From Flavobacterium sp. (GTDB lineage: Bacteria > Bacteroidota > Bacteroidia > Flavobacteriales > Flavobacteriaceae): a stretch of DNA of 15,544 bases. Of the stretch, positions 1 through 7,459 are shown in pieces (within the stretch, counting starts at the first letter, position 1; each line of letters begins with the position of its first letter). Both the position numbers and the translations under genes were made by a program. Where the stretch lies: positions 1-15,544 of the forward strand of contig NZ_JAGKWP010000056.1 in assembly GCF_021151785.1 (NCBI RefSeq), written 5' to 3'. The notes below the pieces were generated by a model. That model was not told the DNA's origin. It was given only the letters and a program-made list of their open reading frames with translations, and ran no database searches.

Positions 1-10
1 CTTTTTGTTT

Positions 11-18
11 TACATTTG
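11..18 (+). promoter_or_regulatory. Bacteroidota -7 promoter box for the met operon
   Basis: TACATTTG is an exact match to the TAnnTTTG -7 consensus of Bacteroidota primary sigma factor promoters. Transcription would begin around position 24, about 17 bases before the riboswitch P1 stem, which is a sensible distance. The matching -33 TTG element would lie before the window start, so it cannot be checked. Confidence 0.6.
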
Positions 19-40
19 CGTCGTTCATTTCATTAATGTT

Positions 41-139
41 GTTATCACGAAAGCTGGAGGGAATAGACCCAATGAAAGCTTAGCAACCCTACACTGGTAG
101 AAGGTGCTACATTCTATCCGCTATGGCGGAAAAGATAAC
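41..139 (+). promoter_or_regulatory. SAM-I (S-box) riboswitch aptamer
   Basis: This leader matches the S-box class, which binds S-adenosylmethionine and lowers expression of methionine genes when SAM is plentiful. P1 pairs GTTATC (41-46) with GATAAC (134-139). P2 pairs AAGCT (51-55) with AGCTT (77-81), interrupted by the kink-turn region around GGAGGG. P2b pairs GGG (59-61) with CCC (68-70). The conserved core AATGAAAGCTTAGCAACC follows at 71-88. A short P3 (CTA 89-91 with TAG 98-100) is followed by the conserved AAGGTGCTACATTCT (101-115). P4 is a perfect hairpin, TCCGC (117-121) with GCGGA (126-130). Its place directly before metH fits the class. The helix pairings were read by eye, but the conserved core is distinctive. 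Confidence 0.95.
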
Positions 140-141
140 TT

Positions 142-199
142 GAAAAATTCTCTTCATTTTTCTTGATAACGTTATGAAATCATCGTATAGAGTTATCAA
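142..199 (+). promoter_or_regulatory. Probable riboswitch expression platform (two hairpins)
   Basis: Two stems fill the space between the aptamer and the metH start. The first pairs GAAAAAT (142-148) with ATTTTTC (156-162). The second is a perfect 8-bp stem, TTGATAAC (163-170) with GTTATCAA (192-199), ending four bases before the ATG at 204. The second stem repeats the P1 sequences: GATAAC is shared with 134-139 and GTTATC with 41-46. Positions 41-47 can therefore pair with 164-170 instead of forming P1. No T-tract follows the stem, so control of translation start fits better than transcription termination. The mechanism is inferred; the pairings are seen. Confidence 0.6.
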
Positions 200-203
200 A
201 ATT

Positions 204-1193
204 ATGTCAAAAATTCAAGAAGAACTTAAAAAAAGAATACTAGTCCTTGATGGTGCTATGGGAACGATGTTGCAACGCAATAAATTTGAAGAAGCAGATT
301 TTCGTGGCAACCGATTTGCAGATTTTCCTCATCCACTAAAAGGGAATAACGATTTGTTATCCATTACTCAACCTGAAGCGGTAAAAGCGGTACACAGAGC
401 CTATTTTGCTGCTGGTGCTGATATTGTAGAAACCAATACGTTTTCAGGTACAACTATTGGAATGGCTGATTATCATATGGAAGATTTGGTTTATGAGTTG
501 AATTATCAATCTGCAAAAATAGCTCGTGAAGTAGCCGATGAATTCACCGATAAACTAAGATTTGTAGCTGGGTCTATTGGTCCAACGAATAGAACAGCTT
601 CAATGTCTCCTGATGTAAATGACCCTGGATACAGAGCAGTTACTTTTGATGAATTAAAATTAGCGTATAAACAACAAGTTGAAGCATTAATCGACGGAGG
701 TTGTGATTTACTTTTAGTGGAAACGATTTTTGATACATTGAATGCTAAAGCAGCTTTATTTGCAATCGAAGAGGTAAAAGAAGAGCGAAAAATTGACATT
801 CCAATTATGGTTTCAGGAACTATTACTGATGCTTCTGGAAGGACGTTATCGGGTCAAACTGTAGAAGCTTTTTTGATATCAATAGAACATATACCATTAT
901 TAAGTGTTGGGTTTAACTGTGCACTAGGCGCAGATCAATTGAAACCTTATTTAAAAAGGTTGTCCCAAAATACCAGTTTAAATATTTCCGCACACCCTAA
1001 TGCCGGTTTGCCCAATGCTTTTGGTCAATATGATCAAACTCCTGAAGAAATGCAACAATTAATCCGCGAATATTTGCAAGAAAACTTAGTGAATATTATT
1101 GGAGGTTGTTGTGGAACTACACCAGAACATATACAATTAATTGCTGAGGTGGCAAAAGAATTCAAACCAAGAACTATTGAAGTAGAACTATAA
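204..1193 (+). CDS. metH: Methionine synthase part 1, homocysteine S-methyltransferase domain (split MetH)
   Basis: This encodes the N-terminal module of cobalamin-dependent methionine synthase as a separate protein of 329 residues. The domain binds and activates homocysteine through zinc so that methylcobalamin can methylate it. An N-terminal VLDGAMGTMLQ motif opens the barrel, ETNTFSGT follows, and the three zinc ligands are visible as Cys239 (in GFNCALG) and Cys302-Cys303 (in GGCCGTTPEH). The protein ends where the folate domain would begin in the single-chain E. coli enzyme. I chose the ATG at 204 (MSKIQEEL) over the in-frame ATG at 174, because 174 lies in the loop of the leader hairpin and would add ten residues not typical of the family. 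The stop overlaps the next start by one base (TAATG), so the two halves are probably translationally coupled. The SAM-I riboswitch upstream implies repression by SAM. Confidence 0.95.
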   Translation: MSKIQEELKKRILVLDGAMGTMLQRNKFEEADFRGNRFADFPHPLKGNNDLLSITQPEAVKAVHRAYFAAGADIVETNTFSGTTIGMADYHMEDLVYELNYQSAKIAREVADEFTDKLRFVAGSIGPTNRTASMSPDVNDPGYRAVTFDELKLAYKQQVEALIDGGCDLLLVETIFDTLNAKAALFAIEEVKEERKIDIPIMVSGTITDASGRTLSGQTVEAFLISIEHIPLLSVGFNCALGADQLKPYLKRLSQNTSLNISAHPNAGLPNAFGQYDQTPEEMQQLIREYLQENLVNIIGGCCGTTPEHIQLIAEVAKEFKPRTIEVEL

Positions 1194-3877
1194 TGGCAGA
1201 AGTTGACTGTAAAAAATTTTTAAAATTATCTGGGTTAGAACCTTTAATCGTAACGCCCGAATCCAATTTTATTAATGTTGGAGAACGAACTAATGTTACA
1301 GGTTCAAGAAAATTTCTTCGATTAATTAAGGAAGAAAAATACGATGAAGCACTAGATATTGCGCGTGCTCAAGTAGAAGGCGGAGCGCAAATCATCGATG
1401 TTAATATGGATGAAGGTATGTTAGATGGCGTGTTTGCCATGACAAAATTCCTGAATCTTATTGCCGCTGAACCCGATATTGCACGTGTTCCGGTAATGAT
1501 TGATTCTTCAAAATGGGAAATCATCGAAGCTGGGCTAAAAGTAATTCAAGGGAAAGGAGTCGTAAATTCCATTTCTTTAAAAGAAGGAGAAGCTATTTTT
1601 ATTCATCATGCTAAATTGATAAAACGTTATGGCGCTGCTGTTATAGTAATGGCTTTTGATGAAGTTGGACAAGCAGATACTTATGAACGTCGTATTGAAA
1701 TATGTAAACGTTCTTATGATATATTAGTAAATAAAGTAGGTTTTCCTGCCGAGGATATTATTTTCGATCCCAATATTTTTCCAGTCGCAACAGGTATGGA
1801 GGAGCATAGAAGAAATGCATTGGATTTCTTTTTGGCTACCAAATGGATTAGAGAAAATCTGCCTTATGCAAATATTAGCGGCGGGGTTAGTAACGTGTCT
1901 TTTTCGTTCAGAGGTAATGATAAAGTTCGTGAAGCCATGCATTCGGCCTTTTTATATCATGCAATCAAACACGGCATGACGATGGGTATTGTAAATCCTG
2001 AAATGTTAGAGATTTATGATAAAATTGACCCCGTTTTATTAGAACATGTTGAAGATGTATTGTTGGACAGGAGAGATGATGCTACAGAACGTTTGTTGGA
2101 ATTAGCGGAAAGCTATAAAGGTGATTTCAAAACAAATGAAAAAGTGGTGCAAGAATGGCGTAATGGTTCCGTTCAAGAACGTTTAACTTATTCTTTGGTT
2201 AAGGGATTAGATGAATTTATTGAACTCGATGTTGAGGAAGCAAGAGGCCAGGTTGAGAAACCTATTGAAGTAATTGAGAATCATTTAATGAACGGGATGA
2301 ATGTCGTAGGCGATTTGTTTGGTTCAGGTAAAATGTTTTTGCCACAAGTAGTAAAGTCTGCTCGTGTAATGAAAAAAGCTGTCGCTTATTTGTTACCATT
2401 TATTGAAGCAAGTAAAGACGGCAAATCTTCTAGCGCAGGTAAAATTTTAATGGCGACTGTTAAAGGCGATGTACATGATATTGGTAAAAATATTGTTTCG
2501 GTGGTCTTAGCCTGTAATAATTTTGAAATCATTGATTTAGGGGTTATGGTGCCTCCTGAAAAAATTATTGAAACGGCGGTCAACGAAAATGTAGATGTTA
2601 TTGGATTGAGTGGTTTAATTACACCTTCATTAGATGAAATGGTGTATTTGGCTAAAGAATTGGAAAAATTAAATATCAAAATTCCAATTATGATTGGTGG
2701 AGCTACGACTTCTAGGGCGCATACGGCAGTAAAAATTGCCCCAGAATACCAATCTACTGTTGTGCATGTTAATGATGCTTCTAGAGCAGTAACTGTGGCT
2801 AGTAATTTATTACAACCCGATACAAAAGCAAGCTATTCATCGGCTTTAAGAGAAGAATATTCCCAATTGCGTGAAGGCTATTTGAACAGAAGTAGAGAAA
2901 AGAATTTTTTATCTCTTGAAGAAGCGAGAAAGAATAAATTTAAAGTAGATTGGTCTACTTATCAACCTAGTAAGCCTAATTTTATTGGAATAAAAAAGAT
3001 TCAAATTGAAGTTAAGGATTTGGTTGATTATATCGATTGGACACCATTTTTTCAATCTTGGGAATTATACGGAAAATATCCCGCAATTTTAACCGATGAG
3101 GTGGTAGGTGAACAAGCCACACATTTGTTTGCAGATGCTCAACATATGATTGCAAAAATTATTGAAGAAAATTGGTTTGAAGCAAAAGGAATTTTAGGAA
3201 TTTTTCCTGCGAATTCCATTAATGATGATGATATACTAGTACAACCTTTAACTAACAACCAGCAACCAACAACTTTTTTAACTTTAAGACAGCAATCACA
3301 AAAAACAGTTGGTGCACCAAATATTGCTTTGGCTGATTTTATTGCGCCTAAGGAGTCTAATATACAGGATTATATAGGTTGTTTTTGTGTATCAACCGGA
3401 TTTGGAGTTGATGAAAAAGCAGCAAAATTTGAAGAAGAATTAGACGATTATAATTCAATTTTAGTTAAAGCACTTGGCGACCGATTTGCCGAAGCTTTTG
3501 CTGAAAATTTACATGAAAAAGTTCGTAAAGAAATTTGGGGGTATGCTGCAGAGGAAAATTTTTCAAACGAAGAATTAATCAAAGAAAATTACAAAGGAAT
3601 TCGACCCGCTCCAGGCTACCCGGCTTGCCCTGATCATTTGGAAAAACCAACGATTTGGAAGTTATTAAATGTTGAACAAGAAATTGGAGTAAAACTAACA
3701 GAAAGTATGGCTATGTGGCCAGCAGCTTCGGTTTCTGGGTATTATTTCGCTAATCCTCAAAGTAAATATTTTGGATTAGGAAAGATCCAAAAAGACCAAT
3801 TGGAAGACTATGCTAAAAGAAGAAAAATAAGTATTGAACAAGCCGAAAAATGGCTCTCACCCAATATAGCTGATTAA
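1193..3877 (+). CDS. metH: Methionine synthase part 2: pterin-, cobalamin-binding and activation domains
   Basis: This 894-residue protein supplies the rest of MetH. It takes the methyl group from methyl-tetrahydrofolate onto cobalamin and presents it to the homocysteine module made by the preceding gene. In order I see a pterin-binding domain (NVGERTNVTGS near residue 28, MIDSS near 102, MAFDEVGQADT near 163), a helical cap (about 330-410), and a Rossmann cobalamin domain with GDVHDIGKN at 425-433, where His428 is the expected cobalt ligand, plus GLSGLITPS and GGATTSRAHT. The C-terminal SAM-binding activation domain contains GIRPAPGYPACPDH and ESMAMWP. All modules look intact. In total the two proteins match the roughly 1,230 residues of E. 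coli MetH, so this is a domain split and not decay. Residues 686-694 form a low-complexity Asn/Gln/Thr stretch in a variable loop. Confidence 0.96.
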   Translation: MAEVDCKKFLKLSGLEPLIVTPESNFINVGERTNVTGSRKFLRLIKEEKYDEALDIARAQVEGGAQIIDVNMDEGMLDGVFAMTKFLNLIAAEPDIARVPVMIDSSKWEIIEAGLKVIQGKGVVNSISLKEGEAIFIHHAKLIKRYGAAVIVMAFDEVGQADTYERRIEICKRSYDILVNKVGFPAEDIIFDPNIFPVATGMEEHRRNALDFFLATKWIRENLPYANISGGVSNVSFSFRGNDKVREAMHSAFLYHAIKHGMTMGIVNPEMLEIYDKIDPVLLEHVEDVLLDRRDDATERLLELAESYKGDFKTNEKVVQEWRNGSVQERLTYSLVKGLDEFIELDVEEARGQVEKPIEVIENHLMNGMNVVGDLFGSGKMFLPQVVKSARVMKKAVAYLLPFIEASKDGKSSSAGKILMATVKGDVHDIGKNIVSVVLACNNFEIIDLGVMVPPEKIIETAVNENVDVIGLSGLITPSLDEMVYLAKELEKLNIKIPIMIGGATTSRAHTAVKIAPEYQSTVVHVNDASRAVTVASNLLQPDTKASYSSALREEYSQLREGYLNRSREKNFLSLEEARKNKFKVDWSTYQPSKPNFIGIKKIQIEVKDLVDYIDWTPFFQSWELYGKYPAILTDEVVGEQATHLFADAQHMIAKIIEENWFEAKGILGIFPANSINDDDILVQPLTNNQQPTTFLTLRQQSQKTVGAPNIALADFIAPKESNIQDYIGCFCVSTGFGVDEKAAKFEEELDDYNSILVKALGDRFAEAFAENLHEKVRKEIWGYAAEENFSNEELIKENYKGIRPAPGYPACPDHLEKPTIWKLLNVEQEIGVKLTESMAMWPAASVSGYYFANPQSKYFGLGKIQKDQLEDYAKRRKISIEQAEKWLSPNIAD
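3250..3273 (+). repeat. Short AAC/CAA-rich low-complexity tract inside metH part 2
   Basis: The 24 bases consist of AAC, CAAC and CAAC-like units and encode LTNNQQPTT, unlike the surrounding well-conserved protein. The stretch lies in the activation domain between FPAN and LRQQ. By eye the spacing between those two motifs is the same as I recall for E. coli MetH, so the tract appears to replace a variable loop and not to lengthen it. It could be a slipped-strand tract or one copy of a dispersed AAC-type repeat. Confidence 0.3.
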
Positions 3878-3878
3878 G

Positions 3879-4835
3879 ATGAAAGTAACGCAACATATAG
3901 AAAATGCAAAAGGGAAAACATTGTTTTCTTTTGAAATATTACCACCTTTAAAGGGCCAAAATATTCAATCTATTTTTGATGGAATGGATCCTTTAATGGA
4001 ATTTAATCCCCCTTTTATTGACGTTACATACCATCGGGAGGAATATGAATTTAAAGAATTGGCCAATGGATTGTTGCAGAAGAAGATTGTAAAAAAGCGT
4101 CCTGGAACCGTTGGGATTTGTGCTGGTATTCAAAATAAATACAATGTAGATGCAATTCCTCATGTTCTTTGTGGTGGATTTACGAAAGAAGATACGGAGA
4201 ATCTGTTAATTGATTTGGATTTTTTAGGTATTGACAATGTAGTAGCCTTGCGAGGTGATGCTCTTAAAACAGAAACTTATTTCAAACCTGAAAAAGAAGG
4301 GAATGAATATGCTTCAGACTTAGTAAAACAAATCAGTAATTTAAATGATGGGATTTATTTAGATGAAGATTTGCAAAATACAGCTCAAACTAATTTTTGC
4401 ATTGGTGTAGCTGCTTATCCAGAAAAACATATGGAAGCGCCAAGTCTAGATAGTGATATTCATTTCTTAAAGCAAAAAATAAAAAATGGTGCGGATTACA
4501 TTATCACACAAATGTTTTTTGATAATAAAAAATTTTTTGATTTTGTTACCAAAGTTAGAGCAGCTGGAATTACCGTGCCAATTATACCTGGTTTAAAACC
4601 TATTGCAACAAAAAAACAGTTGAATTTGATTCCTCATCGCTTTAGTTTAGAAATGCCCGATGATTTGATTATGGAAGTTGTAAAAGCAAAAGATAATGAT
4701 GCCGTTCGTCAAATTGGAATTGAATGGTGTATTCAGCAAAGTAAAGAATTAGTAACAGCTGGTATTCCTGTTTTGCATTACTATTCAATGGGTAAATCGG
4801 ATAATATTAAAGCTATTGCTAATGAAGTTTTTTAA
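3879..4835 (+). CDS. metF: 5,10-methylenetetrahydrofolate reductase
   Basis: MetF reduces 5,10-methylene-THF to 5-methyl-THF with a flavin, making the methyl donor used by the MetH proteins encoded just upstream. The 318 residues match the usual bacterial length. Visible family features are FSFEILPP near residue 16 (carrying the catalytic Glu), ALRGDAL in the FAD region, GVAAYPEKH, the strongly conserved ITQMFFD near residue 209, IIPGLKPI, and the C-terminal GIPVLHYYSMG. The ATG follows the metH stop after one base, so this is the third gene of the SAM-regulated operon and probably shares its riboswitch control. Two sites differ slightly from the common consensus: DVTYH where many homologues have DVTWG, and RGDAL where RGDPP is usual. 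I read both as lineage variation. Confidence 0.96.
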   Translation: MKVTQHIENAKGKTLFSFEILPPLKGQNIQSIFDGMDPLMEFNPPFIDVTYHREEYEFKELANGLLQKKIVKKRPGTVGICAGIQNKYNVDAIPHVLCGGFTKEDTENLLIDLDFLGIDNVVALRGDALKTETYFKPEKEGNEYASDLVKQISNLNDGIYLDEDLQNTAQTNFCIGVAAYPEKHMEAPSLDSDIHFLKQKIKNGADYIITQMFFDNKKFFDFVTKVRAAGITVPIIPGLKPIATKKQLNLIPHRFSLEMPDDLIMEVVKAKDNDAVRQIGIEWCIQQSKELVTAGIPVLHYYSMGKSDNIKAIANEVF

Positions 4836-4873
4836 AAATTGTAAAATTCTGCATGAAATAAAATAGTATAAAT

Positions 4874-4922
4874 TCCTCATAATCTATATATTTGCCAATA
4901 GATATGAGGAGTTTTTATTTTT
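4874..4922 (+). terminator. Terminator-like hairpin overlapping the start of the next gene
   Basis: TCCTCAT (4874-4880) plus ATCTAT (4882-4887) pairs with ATAGATATGAGGA (4898-4910), giving 13 bp with one bulged A at 4881 and a ten-base loop. The 3' arm is followed by G and the T-rich run TTTTTATTTTT (4912-4922), the usual layout of an intrinsic terminator, so it probably ends metH-metF transcription. Unusually, the next gene's ATG (4904-4906) is in the 3' arm, and its first codons form the T-tract. Confidence 0.55.
4887..4894 (+). promoter_or_regulatory. -7 promoter box in the hairpin loop
   Basis: TATATTTG matches the Bacteroidota TAnnTTTG -7 consensus exactly. Transcription would start around 4899-4902, so the mRNA of the gene starting at 4904 would be leaderless or nearly so, and would lack the 5' arm of the hairpin. 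I see no convincing -33 TTG at the expected distance, which limits confidence. Confidence 0.4.
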
Positions 4923-6007
4923 GCTTAGTTGCGTTATTTAGTTTACATTTTGTAGTGAGTCAAAATTCAAAAAATGACTTTAACTTGGATCTTCAATTTT
5001 TTAGAGGAAATGTATATAAACATACTCCAGATGTTGCTCATTTAACTACAGGCCATCCAGATGGATTTTTGTTAAGTTTCAATAAAAAAACAAACGGATC
5101 TAAAGATTGGCACCAATATTTTAATTATCCTGAATATGGATTCTCTATTCATACTATGGATTACAATAATAAATATTTAGGAACCAATTATGCAATTGGG
5201 GCTCATTTTAACTTTTTCTTCCTCAAAAGACATTTAATGTTGCGTATTTCTCAAGGTATAGGAATGACTACAAATCCATATGATAAAGTCACTAATAATA
5301 AAAATAATGCCTTCGGAACTAAAATTTTGGACAATAATTATTTCTTACTTCAATATCAAAAGAAAAATTTAATTGGACCTATTGGTTTGCAAACAGGCTT
5401 TATGTTGTCTCATTTCTCGAATGGTCGTTTTAAAGCGCCAAACAGTGGTTTAAATACGTTTACGTTTAATATTGGCTTGAATTATAATTTTGATAAGGAA
5501 CAAGAATATCAAAAAATTGATTCATTGCCAGATAAGAAATCCTTTAGAGAGCGTGTAAAGTATAATGTGGCTTTTAGAACAGGAATCTCCGAAGGTCCAG
5601 TAGTTGATTTAGGTCAACGACAGTTTTATCACATTGGCTTATATGCTGATAAACGAATAGGTAGAAAAAGTGCATTACAATTAGGAACAGATGTGTTTTT
5701 TTCTAGATATTTAAGAGATTACATTAAATATGCGGTTGTAGCCAAACCTAATGGTCAAATTGTCGATCCAAATGTTGATTATAAAAGAATTGGTGTTTTT
5801 GTTGGTCATGAATTATTTATTAATAAATTATCGGTAGAAACCCAAGTAGGATATTACGTATATAAACCTTTTGATTATGAAATCGATTTGTATCAGCGAG
5901 TGGGTCTCAAATATTATGCTTACAAAAATTGTTTTACTGGTATTGGGTTAAAAACTCATGGAGGTAGAGCAGAGGCTATTGAATTAACATTAGGAGTACG
6001 ATTATGA
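4904..6007 (+). CDS. Outer-membrane acyloxyacyl hydrolase / lipid A deacylase (PagL-like) protein
   Basis: This encodes 367 residues with an N-terminal signal peptide (MRSFYFCLVALFSLHFVVSQ) and many alternating aromatic/polar strands, as in an outer-membrane beta-barrel. The segment SHFSNGRFKAPNSGLN matches the HxSN...PNxG region of the PagL / acyloxyacyl hydrolase family, in which a barrel enzyme removes a fatty acyl chain from lipid A. His170 and Ser172 sit where the catalytic His and Ser are expected. The position 12 residues after the Ser, where PagL has its catalytic Glu, is Asn184 here if no gap intervenes. The protein is about twice PagL length, with a second barrel-like half (about 215-367). 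I chose the ATG at 4904 because it starts the signal peptide; the TTG at 4892 falls within the -7 box. The next gene overlaps by four bases. Family assignment is likely; enzymatic activity is uncertain. Confidence 0.75.
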   Translation: MRSFYFCLVALFSLHFVVSQNSKNDFNLDLQFFRGNVYKHTPDVAHLTTGHPDGFLLSFNKKTNGSKDWHQYFNYPEYGFSIHTMDYNNKYLGTNYAIGAHFNFFFLKRHLMLRISQGIGMTTNPYDKVTNNKNNAFGTKILDNNYFLLQYQKKNLIGPIGLQTGFMLSHFSNGRFKAPNSGLNTFTFNIGLNYNFDKEQEYQKIDSLPDKKSFRERVKYNVAFRTGISEGPVVDLGQRQFYHIGLYADKRIGRKSALQLGTDVFFSRYLRDYIKYAVVAKPNGQIVDPNVDYKRIGVFVGHELFINKLSVETQVGYYVYKPFDYEIDLYQRVGLKYYAYKNCFTGIGLKTHGGRAEAIELTLGVRL

Positions 6008-6738
6008 AGAAATGTATAGTATTATTGTTAAACTTGCTTTTTGTAAGTTGTGGAATATCTGAGGATTGTTTTAAAAATGCGGGTTCTACTCTTACAAAGG
6101 AATTGCCTATTGCTGATTTTGATAAAATTCGGGTCCATTCAGGAATTGCTTTAGTGGTAAAAGAAGGAGTTGATTTTCAAGTTAAAATCGAAGCAGGTGA
6201 AAACATTATGGGAAATATAGATGTTCAAAAACAAGGGGATTTTTTAATAGTTAAAGACCAGTCTACTTGTAATTGGACACGCGATTATAAGGCAGCTACA
6301 GTGTATGTAACAGCTCCTAATATAATAGAAATTCATAGTAAAACGGAACAAGATATTCGTTCTGAAGGGATTTTGACTTTTGGAATTTTGCGATTATTTT
6401 CAATTGATGAAGGAGGAGAAGCAGGTACGGGCGATTTTTATTTTTCATTAAATAATGGGCAAACTGTTATTGAAAGTAATCATATATCTAATTTTTATAT
6501 TAGTGGTCATTCTCAAGAACTTCTTCTCAATTTTTATTTTGGAAACGGTCGTTTTGAAGGGCAAGATTTTAATGTAGAGAATATAAAAGTTTTTCAAAGA
6601 GGTTCTAATGATATGATTGTTAAACCTATTCAAAGTATTACTGGTTCTATATTAAGTACAGGTGATGTAATTCTGAAAAACAATCCTCCTTCAATAGATG
6701 TACAACAATTATTTTCAGGTCAATTAATATTAAATTAA
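6004..6738 (+). CDS. Lipoprotein with head-GIN (DUF2807) domain
   Basis: This encodes a 244-residue predicted lipoprotein. The signal sequence MKKCIVLLLNLLFVSCG ends in a lipobox with the acylated Cys at 16, so the protein should be anchored in the outer or inner membrane. The rest resembles the Bacteroidota head-GIN/DUF2807 family: an entry motif of the form LPIADFDKIRVHSGIALVV, then regular short beta-strands (VKIEAGENI, FLIVKDQ, VYVTAPNI) suggesting a right-handed beta-helix. Its biochemical role is unknown. It starts at ATGA overlapping the stop of the barrel protein, so the two are probably co-translated and may act together at the cell envelope. At its 3' end it shares TTAA with the convergent gldA, leaving no room for a terminator between them. 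Confidence 0.8.
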   Translation: MKKCIVLLLNLLFVSCGISEDCFKNAGSTLTKELPIADFDKIRVHSGIALVVKEGVDFQVKIEAGENIMGNIDVQKQGDFLIVKDQSTCNWTRDYKAATVYVTAPNIIEIHSKTEQDIRSEGILTFGILRLFSIDEGGEAGTGDFYFSLNNGQTVIESNHISNFYISGHSQELLLNFYFGNGRFEGQDFNVENIKVFQRGSNDMIVKPIQSITGSILSTGDVILKNNPPSIDVQQLFSGQLILN

Positions 6739-7424
6739 TTTTTTGTTTTTTCTCTAAACACTTTTTCAAGATTGGCACCAAGTTCAGATAGTAAACTGTC
6801 TTCAACAATTTTACCTTTATTAATAATGATAATTCTGTCACAAATGGCTTCTACTTCCTGCATAATGTGTGTAGATAAAAATACAGTTTTGTCTTTTCCA
6901 ATATTTTTAATTAATGTTCTAATTTCAACAAGTTGATTCGGGTCTAAACCAGTAGTTGGTTCGTCCAAAATCAATACTTCAGGATTGTGAAGTAATGCAG
7001 TGGCTAAACCTACACGCTGTCTATAACCTTTAGAAAGTTCCCCTATCTTTTTATGACTTTCAGGACCTAAACCTGTTAATTCTATGACTTCTTCTATCCT
7101 AGATTTTGGTACACGGTGTAAGTCAGCATTGAATTCTAAATATTCTCTAACATATAAATCCAAATATAATGGATTGTGCTCGGGTAAATAACCAACGGAT
7201 TGTTGTACTTGCTTAGACTGTGTTTGTACGTTATAGTTGTTAACTGTAGCATCTCCTTCGTCTGCAGTTAAATAGGTTGTCAATATTTTCATTAGCGTCG
7301 ATTTTCCAGCACCATTAGGACCTAAAAACCCAACAATTTCACCCTTATTTACAGAAAATGTTATGGAATCTAAAGCTTTTTGTTCTCCGTATAGTTTAGT
7401 GATATTTTTTACTTCTATTGACAT
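6735..7424 (-). CDS. gldA: GldA-type gliding-motility ABC transporter ATP-binding protein, shortened C-terminus
   Basis: This is an ABC ATPase of 229 residues. Walker A is GPNGAGKST (35-43), the ABC signature LSKGYRQRV is at 130-138, Walker B is LILDEP (151-156) and the switch His is 186. The sequence closely resembles GldA as I recall it, including YLPEHNPLYLDLYVREYL. In Flavobacterium, GldA works with GldF and GldG as an ABC transporter needed for gliding or type IX secretion-related functions. Family members I recall are about 300 residues. Here the ATPase core is followed within about 25 residues by LEKVFREKTKN, the motif that normally closes the longer proteins, so a C-terminal subdomain of about 65-70 residues seems to be missing. 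The gene is divergent from the TetR-like gene and overlaps the lipoprotein gene tail to tail. A general ABC-2 exporter ATPase is the alternative. Confidence 0.78.
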   Translation of the reverse strand: MSIEVKNITKLYGEQKALDSITFSVNKGEIVGFLGPNGAGKSTLMKILTTYLTADEGDATVNNYNVQTQSKQVQQSVGYLPEHNPLYLDLYVREYLEFNADLHRVPKSRIEEVIELTGLGPESHKKIGELSKGYRQRVGLATALLHNPEVLILDEPTTGLDPNQLVEIRTLIKNIGKDKTVFLSTHIMQEVEAICDRIIIINKGKIVEDSLLSELGANLEKVFREKTKN

Positions 7425-7439
7425 CGTTTACATTTTTAG

Positions 7440-7447
7440 CAAAAATA
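7440..7447 (-). promoter_or_regulatory. -7 promoter box for gldA
   Basis: Read on the minus strand this is TATTTTTG, an exact TAnnTTTG match ending 16 bases before the gldA start at 7424. The predicted transcript would have a leader of about ten bases. The -33 region would fall at about 7465-7475, over the palindrome at 7460-7471, but no TTG is obvious there. Confidence 0.45.
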
Positions 7448-7459
7448 ATAAAATAAATG

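Noticed and set aside
174..203. ATG at 174 as the metH part 1 start
   Set aside because: It lies in the loop of the 163-199 leader hairpin and adds ten residues not expected in the family. The ATG at 204 gives the usual MSKIQEEL-type start.
1185..1200. Frameshift or stop splitting a single metH gene
   Set aside because: Both proteins are complete at a natural domain border, overlap cleanly at TAATG with a proper ATG, and split MetH is a known arrangement in Bacteroidota.
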